Positions 15,000 to 22,221 of a stretch of 33,391 bases of DNA are shown here, piece by piece. Origin of the DNA: Desulfobulbaceae bacterium (GTDB taxonomy: Bacteria; Desulfobacterota; Desulfobulbia; Desulfobulbales; BM004). The DNA is taken from positions 1-33,391 of the forward strand of contig PKTW01000039.1 of assembly GCA_002868955.1 (NCBI GenBank). The letters run 5' to 3'. The stretch's first letter is position 1. The number at the start of each line of letters is the position of its first letter. The translations under genes were made by a program, and so were the position numbers. Below the pieces are notes generated by a model. The model made no database searches. It saw nothing but the letters and a program-made list of their open reading frames with translations, and was not told the origin of the DNA.

Positions 15000-16442
15000 A
15001 TGGCTAAGGAAAAGACTCGGGTGTTTCTCCAATCCAATACCTCCCTGTTGAGCAAATTGGACTTGATCAGTCTTCTTGACTCCATGACATTGGGAGTGCT
15101 CTTTGTAGACCCAGCCCGCCGGGTTATTGCCATGAACCGTTTCCTGGAAGCTTTAACCGGGTACAATCGGGAAGAGGTGGTCGGAATCCATGGTGAAAAT
15201 ATCATCCGCAGCAATCTTTTAACCTTGGGCGACCCTGTGGGCAAAGCCCTCGAATCTGAAAAATCAATGACCCAGGAAGGGGATATCATCAATCAAAGCC
15301 GCAAGAAAATCCCTATCCGTTTCTCGGTATCACCCTTAAAGCTCATAACAGGAAAAAAGGCCGGCGCCATGCTCATCCTTGAAGATATTTCCCTTCTCAA
15401 GGATCTGGACAATAAAGTTCATGGTTTTTCCGGAAAGGAGCATATTATTGGCCAGAGCCTGAAAATGCTGGAAATTTTCGAACTGCTTCCCATAGCTGCA
15501 AGAACTGATGCCTCTGTACTGATCACTGGAGAGACCGGCACCGGCAAGGATCTTGTTGCCGAGGCCATTCACAAGGCATCCCAGAGATCCCGATATCCAT
15601 TTATCAAAGTCAACTGTGGGGCATTACCGGAGTCACTGCTTGAATCTGAATTGTTTGGTCATGTACGCGGTGCCTTTACCGGGGCTGACAATGACAAACC
15701 GGGCATGTTTCGTCTGGCCCATGGGGGCACCTTGTTCCTTACTGAAATAGGTGATCTGTCGTTGCCACTCCAGGTAAAGATTCTCACTGTACTTGATGAC
15801 AAGGAGTTCTTCCCGGTTGGCGGTTCAAAAAAAGTCAGCGTTGATGTACGAATAATAACGGCCACCCATCGTGATCTAGGTAAGCTTGTCAAGCATGGCA
15901 AATTCCGTGAAGATCTTTTTTACCGTCTCAACGTTCTGCGTCTGCACTTGCCTCCATTAAGAGAAAGGGAGGAGGATTTCCGCCTCCTGCTTGATCATTT
16001 TTTTCGTGAGATACGGGCAAACTTGAACAAAAAGATCAAAGGGTTCAGTGATGCCTGTCTTACTCTTTTGTCATCGTACAATTACCCTGGAAATGTCCGC
16101 GAATTGAGAAATATCGTGGAATATGCCGTCAATGTCTGTCCTAATGAAACCATAAGGCCGGATCATTTGCCCAAGGCTTTGCTCTCAATGGAACAGGCAT
16201 CCTCATCATCATCTGAAAACCAAGAGACGACTGACATTGAAAGCATGGAAACTGCAATGGCTTTCCCCGGCACGATGCCTTCATCTGCCATACCGGCGCC
16301 TGGTGGATGGGGGGATGTTGAACGAGCCATGATCATGAAGGCATTAACAGAAACTGGAGGAAACCGGACAAATACAGCCGCACTGCTTGGCTGGTCCCGC
16401 AGCAAATTATGGAGAAAAATAATACAGCATGGCCTGAAATAA
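15000..16442 (+). CDS. PAS-domain sigma-54-dependent transcriptional activator (bEBP, Fis-type HTH)
   Basis: 480 residues from the ATG at 15000, chosen over an upstream TTG because GAGAGGGC precedes it. Layout: a PAS-like sensor (about 20-130: GVLFVDPARRVIAMN, ISLLKDLD), an AAA+ sigma-54-interaction domain (about 145-375), and a Fis-type helix-turn-helix (about 440-480, GNRTNTAALLGWSRSKLWRK). Walker A is GETGTGKD (177-184). The sigma-54-contacting loop GAFTGA is perfect (224-229), and REDLFYRLN carries the arginine-finger region. Walker B reads LFLTEIGD, with Thr248 in place of the usual Asp before the catalytic Glu249. It lacks a receiver domain, so it would be controlled by PAS ligand, by partner proteins or by level rather than by phosphorylation. 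It heads the operon and is the obvious candidate to activate the sigma-54 promoter at 19950. Confidence 0.9.
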   Translation: MAKEKTRVFLQSNTSLLSKLDLISLLDSMTLGVLFVDPARRVIAMNRFLEALTGYNREEVVGIHGENIIRSNLLTLGDPVGKALESEKSMTQEGDIINQSRKKIPIRFSVSPLKLITGKKAGAMLILEDISLLKDLDNKVHGFSGKEHIIGQSLKMLEIFELLPIAARTDASVLITGETGTGKDLVAEAIHKASQRSRYPFIKVNCGALPESLLESELFGHVRGAFTGADNDKPGMFRLAHGGTLFLTEIGDLSLPLQVKILTVLDDKEFFPVGGSKKVSVDVRIITATHRDLGKLVKHGKFREDLFYRLNVLRLHLPPLREREEDFRLLLDHFFREIRANLNKKIKGFSDACLTLLSSYNYPGNVRELRNIVEYAVNVCPNETIRPDHLPKALLSMEQASSSSSENQETTDIESMETAMAFPGTMPSSAIPAPGGWGDVERAMIMKALTETGGNRTNTAALLGWSRSKLWRKIIQHGLK

Positions 16443-16503
16443 TTTTTCTGTTCCTTGGGAGTTTTTCAGCCATACCTGATAAGTACAATCATATGATTCC
16501 AGC

Positions 16504-16857
16504 ATGAAAATATTGATAACAATCCATAAAAATGAAGTTGCCTCCCGCTTTGATCTAACCTCGGAGATACTCATTGCCGAGGTCGATGCAGGAGAGATTG
16601 CCGGAGAACCAAGAATAATCCTACTTCCCGGGACATCCGGGGAAGATATCTGCGGCCTTGCCATCAAGGAAAACATTTCGCTCATTATCTGTGGCGGTAT
16701 AGAAGATACTCATTACCAGTATCTTAAATGGAAAAAAATTAAGGTTGTTGACGGGGTCATTGGTCCATACGAGCAGGCTTTAAAATTTGCCATTGCCAAT
16801 ACTCTTAAGCCGGGAGTGATCCTGCCGGGCGCCAGTATTTATGGGAAGCAGTCATGA
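16504..16857 (+). CDS. NifX/NifB-C-terminal-like (dinitrogenase iron-molybdenum cofactor domain) small protein
   Basis: 117 residues making up a single Nif11-independent NifX/NafY-type domain (COG1433). Diagnostic segments are MKILIT, SRFDLTSEILIAEV, the LIICGGIED turn and VVDGVIGPYEQAL. Classical members bind FeMo-cofactor or other iron-sulfur clusters, but many small homologues occur outside nitrogen-fixation loci and have no proven cluster. Here no nif gene is near. Instead the protein sits between a sigma-54 activator and a histidine kinase and overlaps the kinase by ATGA, so it is translationally coupled to it. A role as a metal-cluster, redox or small-ligand sensor subunit of the kinase is plausible inference. 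The cluster-ligand potential looks poor: only two Cys are present (in EDICGL and IICGG). Confidence 0.8.
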   Translation: MKILITIHKNEVASRFDLTSEILIAEVDAGEIAGEPRIILLPGTSGEDICGLAIKENISLIICGGIEDTHYQYLKWKKIKVVDGVIGPYEQALKFAIANTLKPGVILPGASIYGKQS

Positions 16858-18620
16858 TAAATAAACCAGGATGGATAAAAAGGATATTCTCCGGTGTAGA
16901 AGACTATCATAGAACAATGACTTCCCCGGAACGTTACAGGCGATTCCGACGGACTCTGACCCTCGTAATGATAGCTACTTTTCTTATCCCGCTTATTTTG
17001 ACCACAATGTTAAGCTATTACACATACCGTTCCCAAATGCTGAACAATCTCCGCTGGAATGCTGAAAGTGCCACAAAAACCATTGAAGCCTTTTTGTCTG
17101 AACTCCAGACTGTCCTGGCGTATACGGTTAACGAACACACATATAAAGAGCTTATCGACCAAGACAACCTGAATAAAGTCTACCACCGCCTTAAATCGCA
17201 TTATCCCGGGGTGGTGGATCTTGGCATTATTGATCACAAAGGGATCCAGAGGGCATATGCGGGCCCATACGAACTTCTCGGGAAGGACTACAGTGACCGT
17301 GAATGCTTTACCGGTGCCACTGCTAGTAAAATATTTATCGGCATTGTTGAAATGGGTTATCGCAAGGTGCCCCATTTTGCCATTGCGATCAGCTTCTTCA
17401 ATCAAGATGCTGGTCAGAACTGGGTGTTCAGGTCCAGTATCGATGCCACGACTCTTGATAAATATATTGACAAAATAGGTGCAGGTCCTACGTCTGACAT
17501 TTTTCTTGTTTCCCGTAAAGTTAAACCTTTGCTTCAGTCCACATCCCAGCAATACGGCCCTCCCCTTAGCCCATATCCGTTTGAGCTGCCGCACAACAGT
17601 CTCGGCGTGACCATTTCTGAAGAAAGAGGGGTCTGGGATTATGTTGTTTTGAAAGCTGTCTCGTATATTGAAGGGACCCCTTGGGCGTTAGTTCTTTTGA
17701 AGCACGGGTACCTCTATGGCAAAGACTGGTCTTTCTTTAAGGCCCGGCTATTTTTTATTGTCATGATCAGCACGGTTTTGGCTTTGCTTGTTATTTTACA
17801 AATCACCAAACTTTTCGTGGGGCGCATTCGAGAAGCTGACGAAAAGCGAGAATCCATGATGGCGGAAATAGAACATACAAGTAAACTGGCCTCAATCGGT
17901 CGTCTGGCCGCAGGAATCGCCCATGAAATAAACAACCCCCTGGCAATTATCAGCGCAAAAACCGGATTGATCATGGACCTGCTTGAATTTTCTGAGGATT
18001 TTAAATACAAGAAAAAAATCGGCTCTGAGATTAATGGTACATCGAATGCGGTCGAACGTTGCAAAGTCATTACCCACCGACTTTTGGGTTTTGCCAGACG
18101 AATGGATGTAAGCCTGGAATCGATCGACATCAATAGTCTCATGCGGGAAGTTTTAAGTTTCCTGGACCAGGAAGCGCTGTATCGTGGCATTCATGTTGAT
18201 CTCGATCTTGGGGATTCTTTACCAATCATTGAAAGTGATCGGGGGCAACTCCAGCAGATATTTCTCAATCTTGTCAATAACGCGATAGATGCGATTGGTA
18301 AAGATGGAAAAGTTATCATAAAAACACGACAGCGGGATCAAAGCTCGCTTCAAATTGATGTCATGGATAATGGCAAAGGCATATCACAGGATATTATAAG
18401 CCATATTTTCGAACCATTCTTTACTACAAAAGACAGCGGCGAAAAGAAAGGTACCGGCCTCGGACTGTTCATAACCTACGGTATTATTAAAAAACTCGGT
18501 GGACATATTTCTGTCCGAAGTACCGTAGGGGTAGGTACAACCTTTACTGTAATCCTGCCAATTAAAACTAACTTGAGTCGGAGGGTGCATGATGTCGAAA
18601 GTAAAAGTACTGGTAGTTGA
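16854..18620 (+). CDS. Membrane sensor histidine kinase with periplasmic Cache domain
   Basis: 588 residues. TM1 (about 34-56) and TM2 (about 298-320) bracket a periplasmic region of 240 residues with a Cache-like pattern (IDHKGIQRAYAGPYELLGKDY, WVFRSSIDATTLDKYI). A cytoplasmic HisKA/HATPase_c core follows, without an evident HAMP. The H-box is SIGRLAAGIAHEINNPL with His357. The N-box NLVNNAIDAI, the G1 box DNGKGIS, the F-box FFTTK and the G2 box GTGLGL are all intact, so it should be an active kinase. Architecture and neighbours resemble DctB-type kinases that sense small organic anions for transporter control; the ligand is not determinable here. The start overlaps the NifX-like gene by ATGA and its end overlaps the receiver gene by 32 bases, indicating tight coupling. 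Confidence 0.9.
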   Translation: MINKPGWIKRIFSGVEDYHRTMTSPERYRRFRRTLTLVMIATFLIPLILTTMLSYYTYRSQMLNNLRWNAESATKTIEAFLSELQTVLAYTVNEHTYKELIDQDNLNKVYHRLKSHYPGVVDLGIIDHKGIQRAYAGPYELLGKDYSDRECFTGATASKIFIGIVEMGYRKVPHFAIAISFFNQDAGQNWVFRSSIDATTLDKYIDKIGAGPTSDIFLVSRKVKPLLQSTSQQYGPPLSPYPFELPHNSLGVTISEERGVWDYVVLKAVSYIEGTPWALVLLKHGYLYGKDWSFFKARLFFIVMISTVLALLVILQITKLFVGRIREADEKRESMMAEIEHTSKLASIGRLAAGIAHEINNPLAIISAKTGLIMDLLEFSEDFKYKKKIGSEINGTSNAVERCKVITHRLLGFARRMDVSLESIDINSLMREVLSFLDQEALYRGIHVDLDLGDSLPIIESDRGQLQQIFLNLVNNAIDAIGKDGKVIIKTRQRDQSSLQIDVMDNGKGISQDIISHIFEPFFTTKDSGEKKGTGLGLFITYGIIKKLGGHISVRSTVGVGTTFTVILPIKTNLSRRVHDVESKSTGS

Positions 18621-18999
18621 CGATGAGATAGAATTTGCTACTACCCTGGCCGAACGCCTAAATATAAGGGGCTTTGAAACGACTGCCTGTTTCTGTACTG
18701 AGGATGCCCTGGCCCTTATCCATGCCAAGAACATCCCTGACGTAGTTTTGCTCGATTTAAAAATGCCGCGCATGGACGGCATGGAAACACTTGAGGAAAT
18801 AAAAAAATATAATCCCACCATTGAGGTTATCATGTTAACAGGGCATGGGGGCGGTATTCCTCTCGTTGGGGCTGACAGGAAAAAGTTTAGCCCATTTGAC
18901 TGTATCATGAAACCTGCAGACATTCATGAGCTTACCTTAAAAATCAACCAGGCCATGGCAAAACGGCAGGCTTCCTTAAACAAAGGAGAGGGGACATGA
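18589..18999 (+). CDS. Single-domain response regulator (receiver) 1
   Basis: 136 residues, a CheY-like receiver with nothing after it. Acidic pair Asp11/Asp12, phospho-acceptor Asp56 in LLDLKMP, Thr84 in MLTGHG and Lys108 in IMKP are all present, so it should accept phosphate. The region after Thr84 (GGGIPLVGADRKKFSPFD) departs from the usual T-V-x-x-A-I-x-A-M-x-x-G-A-x-D pattern, suggesting an altered output face. It begins inside the 3' end of the kinase gene behind GGAGGG (18580-18585). With no DNA-binding domain, it would act as a phosphorelay carrier or by protein contact, perhaps toward the sigma-54 activator or the kinase-like protein that follows through an ATGA overlap. Confidence 0.88.
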   Translation: MMSKVKVLVVDDEIEFATTLAERLNIRGFETTACFCTEDALALIHAKNIPDVVLLDLKMPRMDGMETLEEIKKYNPTIEVIMLTGHGGGIPLVGADRKKFSPFDCIMKPADIHELTLKINQAMAKRQASLNKGEGT

Positions 19000-19688
19000 A
19001 ATCCCGGGAAAAAGAGCGTCTCAGGGAGATGCAGCTGGCCTTTATTGGCAAATTGATGGCAGGTCTTTCCCACGAGTTTAAAAACCATTTGGCTATTATC
19101 AAGGAATTAAACGGCCTGATCGAAGACCTGCTTATACTTGAAGTGCCCGGGCAGTCGGTCAACAGCGAACGCTTTAAGAAAATAATTCCCGGAATAAATG
19201 AACGTATAGCACAGGCAGCAGAAATGTGCCGTGTTCTCAGTGGATTCTCACACCGCATGGACCAACCCCTTTCATCAATAAACGTTTCAGATGTTTTGCA
19301 GGAAGAAATTTACCTTCTTCGCAGGTTTGCCCAACAGAAACAGGTACACATTGAATCCTTATTTGATGGTGATCTGCCAGCAATTTTCAATAATCCTTCC
19401 CTTCTGCAATTTGCTGTTTTCTGCGTAGTCTGGCCTACTCTTGAATTACTGGAAAAGGGTGGCCGGATTGTAATTACAGGAACCGGGAAGAATCAATCTG
19501 TGGAAATAACAGCTATTTTAGAAGGTAAAATGGAAAGACCAGAAAATGACACACCATGGGAGGCTATGCTTCCACAGGTTTTGGAAATATTAGGGGCCGA
19601 ATTCTCGCACAGAATCAATGAAGACGGCAATGAAGATGTCGCCATAACAATTTCTTCTATTGAGAATTCTTACCGCGATAATACATAA
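18996..19688 (+). CDS. Histidine kinase-like protein with H-box but degenerate ATP-binding domain
   Basis: 230 residues, soluble. The N-terminal dimerisation/phosphotransfer helix is well kept: AFIGKLMAGLSHEFKNHLAI with His26. The part that should be a HATPase_c domain has no N-box (FAVFCVVWPTLELLEKGG stands in its place), no DxGxG G1 box and no GxGxG G2 box. The ending WEAMLPQVLEILGAEFSHRIN only recalls the end of a kinase. It is therefore probably unable to phosphorylate itself. It could serve as a histidine phosphotransfer protein, a phosphatase or a dimer partner for the Cache kinase. Start coupling with receiver 1 (ATGA) implies a stoichiometric relation. It is the last gene before a strong terminator. 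Confidence 0.8.
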   Translation: MKSREKERLREMQLAFIGKLMAGLSHEFKNHLAIIKELNGLIEDLLILEVPGQSVNSERFKKIIPGINERIAQAAEMCRVLSGFSHRMDQPLSSINVSDVLQEEIYLLRRFAQQKQVHIESLFDGDLPAIFNNPSLLQFAVFCVVWPTLELLEKGGRIVITGTGKNQSVEITAILEGKMERPENDTPWEAMLPQVLEILGAEFSHRINEDGNEDVAITISSIENSYRDNT

Positions 19689-19727
19689 CAATCCACCAGG
19701 ATACTTTTTCCTCCCACCTTACAAGCC

Positions 19728-19775
19728 AACAATAATGTTTCAATATGTTCCACAACGAAACATTATTGTTTTTTT
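19728..19775 (+). terminator. Strong intrinsic terminator ending the kinase operon
   Basis: A perfect 14-base inverted repeat, AACAATAATGTTTC (19728-19741) and its complement (19757-19770), encloses a 15-base loop and is followed by a T-run. It separates the activator/kinase operon from the receiver/transporter operon, so the latter needs its own promoter, supplied at 19950. Confidence 0.85.
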
Positions 19776-19949
19776 GTTTTCACCTCTCCTTTTTTATGGC
19801 TAAAATCCTGATAACAAGAGAAAAAATTGCTCCATGCAAGTATTAATGCCTACACTGAATGTTTCTTTTTGTGTCATAATGTCTTCACGCCAAAGGTCGA
19901 GCATCATGGGTAGAATCTATAATTATTTGATATTATTTAAAAAAAATAA

Positions 19950-19965
19950 TGGCATGCTTATTGCT
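19950..19965 (+). promoter_or_regulatory. Sigma-54 (-24/-12) promoter of the receiver-CBS-symporter operon
   Basis: TGGCAT-GCTTA-TTGCT differs from the consensus TGGCAC-N5-TTGCW at one base and has exact spacing between GG and GC. A transcript start near 19977 gives a leader of about 57 bases before the ATG at 20034. The upstream 170 bases after the terminator hold GTGTCATAATGTC (near 19871) as a possible but unproven activator site. The sigma-54 activator at 15000 is the nearest candidate regulator. Confidence 0.7.
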
Positions 19966-20033
19966 GATATACATGGTGAGACAAACAAGTAAAGCATCAA
20001 GTGAGATGCTAAACAACAGTAAAGGGAGGTGTG

Positions 20034-20552
20034 ATGAGTTCAACAGTACTTCTTGTGGTGGAAGATTCTTCCTTCCTGGAGAATTTGTCCGAAAGCCTGA
20101 AGTGCTTAAAGGCCTCAGTAGTGACTGCAGCAAGTAAACATGAGGCCCTTGAGGCGTGCTCAACCCATGAAGTCGACCTGGCTCTTTTGGATATCAGGCA
20201 ACAAGGCAACGACGCGATACAGGTTCTCTCCTCCCTGAAAAAAAACCAGCCGGAAACCGAGGTGATCCTGTTAAGCGATGTCAAACATATTGGACTTGCC
20301 ATGAAAGGCATGCAACAAGGTGCCTCTGGCGATATTGCAGTTCCTTTTGATATTGACTTGTTCAAAAAAATAATAAAAAGTGCTTTGCGACGGAGAAAAG
20401 CGCATTTAAAAGCTAGCCGGCAACTGACTCTGCTGAATTTTTTTGAAGATACGATGATGGCAGCAACTTTTGCTGAGGCCGGGGAATTTGAGACTGCTCA
20501 AAACTTGTCTAAAGGTGACGGCCAGAAAAAAATATCGACTGATGTTTTATGA
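20034..20552 (+). CDS. Degenerate receiver protein 2, lacking the conserved lysine, with FAEAG tail
   Basis: 172 residues from the ATG at 20034, favoured over a GTG at 20031 because GGGAGG lies at 20024-20029. The receiver fold is recognisable: Glu10-Asp11, Asp53 in LLDIRQ, Ser81 in LLSDV. The K-P signature is replaced by AVPFD, so Val103 stands where the phosphate-contacting Lys should be, and the DLKMPGxDG segment has become DIRQQGNDA. It is probably a pseudo-receiver that is poorly or atypically phosphorylated. After the receiver comes a helical linker and the segment MMAATFAEAGEFETAQNL (141-158), which recurs in the next receiver. It is the first gene after the sigma-54 promoter. Confidence 0.82.
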   Translation: MSSTVLLVVEDSSFLENLSESLKCLKASVVTAASKHEALEACSTHEVDLALLDIRQQGNDAIQVLSSLKKNQPETEVILLSDVKHIGLAMKGMQQGASGDIAVPFDIDLFKKIIKSALRRRKAHLKASRQLTLLNFFEDTMMAATFAEAGEFETAQNLSKGDGQKKISTDVL

Positions 20553-20576
20553 GTCGAGACCCAAAAGGAGGCCCCC

Positions 20577-21032
20577 ATGAAAGTACTTCTTGTTGATGAC
20601 GAACAGAAATTTGTTGAGGCCTTGTCCGAGCGACTGCAAATGCGCGACCTTGAAAACGAAACCGCCTATGATGGTGAAGAGGCCATGAGCTTTGTGAACG
20701 ACAAGGAGCCGGATGTCATGGTTCTAGATTTAAAAATGCCCGGAATTGACGGCATGGAAGTCCTCCGGCGGGTGAAAAAGAAATTCCCGGCCATTCGGGT
20801 TATCATTTTAACAGGACATGGGACGGACCGGGATGAAGAGGAGTCAAGGAGGATAGGGATATTTGACTATCTGAATAAGCCTGTTGACATCGAACTACTC
20901 GTGAGTCGCATCAAGGCAGCACACAGGGATAAAATTGAGGGCTCTATGGCTGCTGCAGCCTTTGCTGAAGCTGGTGTGTATGAGACTGTTCGCGATGTAA
21001 TGAGAGATAGCGAAAAACCGGAATCAAAATAA
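20577..21032 (+). CDS. Receiver protein 3 with C-terminal FAEAG segment
   Basis: 151 residues behind an excellent AAAGGAGG (20564-20571). Complete receiver set: Asp7/Asp8, phospho-acceptor Asp51 in VLDLKMPGIDGME, Thr79 in ILTGHG, Lys101 in NKPVD. As in receiver 1, the helix after Thr79 is unusual (HGTDRDEEESRRIGIFDYL). The tail MAAAAFAEAGVYETVRDVM (124-142) matches the tail of the preceding degenerate receiver at MAA-FAEAG-ET positions, pointing to a shared docking or targeting peptide outside the receiver fold. No DNA-binding domain. It is probably a phosphorelay carrier or an effector that works by contact with the CBS protein, the symporter or the kinase. Confidence 0.88.
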   Translation: MKVLLVDDEQKFVEALSERLQMRDLENETAYDGEEAMSFVNDKEPDVMVLDLKMPGIDGMEVLRRVKKKFPAIRVIILTGHGTDRDEEESRRIGIFDYLNKPVDIELLVSRIKAAHRDKIEGSMAAAAFAEAGVYETVRDVMRDSEKPESK

Positions 21033-21043
21033 CAGAGGCTGAC

Positions 21044-21484
21044 ATGATGGAAAAAAGAAAAGCCAATGTTTTGCTCGTTGATGATGAAGAGCAGTTTTTA
21101 GATGCACTTTCGCAGCGTCTGGAAGCCCGAGGTTTGAAGGTAAAAGCCGTGACCAGCGGGGAAGACGCTGTCGATCAGGTGGAAGACCATAATTTTGACG
21201 CAATAATAGTTGATCTTGCCATGCCCGGTATCGATGGCATAGAAACCCTGAAGCGCATCAAGGAAAAGCGTCCGGATCTGGAAATTATCATGTTGACCGG
21301 CCATGCAACAGTAAAAAGCGGCATCGAAGCGATGAAACTGGGAGCCGATGATTTTCTTGAAAAGCCCGTCGATCTTAATGTATTGCTCGAAAAGATCGGG
21401 AAGGCAAAACATAAAAGAATGCTTGTTGTGGAAAAAGGCCGCCAGGAAGATGTTAAGAAAATATTGAAAAGCAAAACCTGGTAG
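21044..21484 (+). CDS. Receiver protein 4 (single-domain response regulator)
   Basis: 146 residues starting at ATG 21044 (a second in-frame ATG follows at once). It is the most canonical receiver of the locus: Asp13/Asp14, Asp57 in IVDLAMPGIDGIE, Thr85 in MLTGHATVKSGIEAMKLGADD, Lys107 in EKPVD. A short basic tail without the FAEAG segment follows (VVEKGRQEDVKKILKSKTW). It is separated from receiver 3 by 11 bases, so the genes are cotranscribed. It probably takes phosphate from the Cache kinase. Four stand-alone receivers in one locus suggests a branched or sink-type relay. Confidence 0.9.
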   Translation: MMEKRKANVLLVDDEEQFLDALSQRLEARGLKVKAVTSGEDAVDQVEDHNFDAIIVDLAMPGIDGIETLKRIKEKRPDLEIIMLTGHATVKSGIEAMKLGADDFLEKPVDLNVLLEKIGKAKHKRMLVVEKGRQEDVKKILKSKTW

Positions 21485-21534
21485 CCTTGATCTCATGCCA
21501 GGCACTTTCTCACAGGAAAGCATCCTGCAACTGA

Positions 21535-21551
21535 CCGGATTAACTATCCGG
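21535..21551 (+). other. Hairpin CCGGAT-TAACT-ATCCGG between receiver 4 and the CBS gene
   Basis: A perfect six-base stem with a five-base loop but no T-tract, 50 bases after receiver 4. It is more likely an mRNA processing or stabilising element that lets transporter expression differ from the receivers than a terminator. Confidence 0.35.
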
Positions 21552-21652
21552 AATGGAATAGGCAAGTTTACTTCCCGACCATTTGTAAGAGTTTTTTATA
21601 TGTTCCCACCCGGACATATATCCCCTTCAACTTTATGCTATGGAGCAAATAC

Positions 21653-22177
21653 ATGGCTTCTGACAACCCGGTTGTAAGAGATCTGATAATTCCGCTGAAA
21701 GACTTTCCCCATCTCAATGAAACGCAAACTCTCCATGACGCCGTTGAAACCCTTCTTTCCTATAAATGTGGTGAGTATGAACGCATACGGTATGCTGAAA
21801 TTCTGATCCTGAATGACCAGAACAAGCTATGTGGCCGGGCCAGATTGCAGGATATATTGCTGAGCTTGGACCCACGTTTGAAAGAAGCCTCCAAAGTTAA
21901 GGGATTTGAAGGGAAAAGTTCAGGATTTCTTGATCTGGTAATCCTGTGGGAAGATTCCTTCTTTGTGGAGTGCAGGAAATGGTCTCACATTCCTATCAAG
22001 AACCTCATGTCCCCAATAAAATATACAGTCAAGGGGGACGACCCTGTTTTAAAGGCACTAGCCATTATGACAAATACTCAGAATTTTGTCCTGCCTGTTG
22101 TCGATGAAGGCCGCATTCTTGGAGTCATCCGCCTGAAGGAAATATTCGCAGCCATCACTGCCAGGTGCAAAATATAA
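21653..22177 (+). CDS. CBS-domain pair protein
   Basis: 174 residues from the ATG at 21653, preferred over ATG 21635 because GGAG sits 8 bases before it. Two CBS-like halves are visible: one around 8-75 (VRDLIIPLKDFPHLNETQTL, AEILILNDQNKLCGRARLQDIL), and a better one around 113-170 (IKNLMSPIKYTVKGDDPVLKAL, NFVLPVVDEGRILGVIRLKEIF). CBS pairs bind adenine nucleotides and gate partner enzymes or transporters. It lies immediately before the symporter gene, 44 bases apart, so regulation of symporter activity by cellular energy state is a reasonable inference. The stretch between the modules (EGKSSGFLDLVILWEDSFF) is longer than usual. Confidence 0.8.
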   Translation: MASDNPVVRDLIIPLKDFPHLNETQTLHDAVETLLSYKCGEYERIRYAEILILNDQNKLCGRARLQDILLSLDPRLKEASKVKGFEGKSSGFLDLVILWEDSFFVECRKWSHIPIKNLMSPIKYTVKGDDPVLKALAIMTNTQNFVLPVVDEGRILGVIRLKEIFAAITARCKI

Positions 22178-22221
22178 AGTAAACAGAAGGACAATTCAAA
22201 AAGAGACAAGGACTAGGAACC

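Noticed and set aside
16504-16857. Evidence for nitrogen fixation from the NifX-like gene
   Set aside because: No nif structural or assembly gene is nearby; this domain is common outside nif loci.
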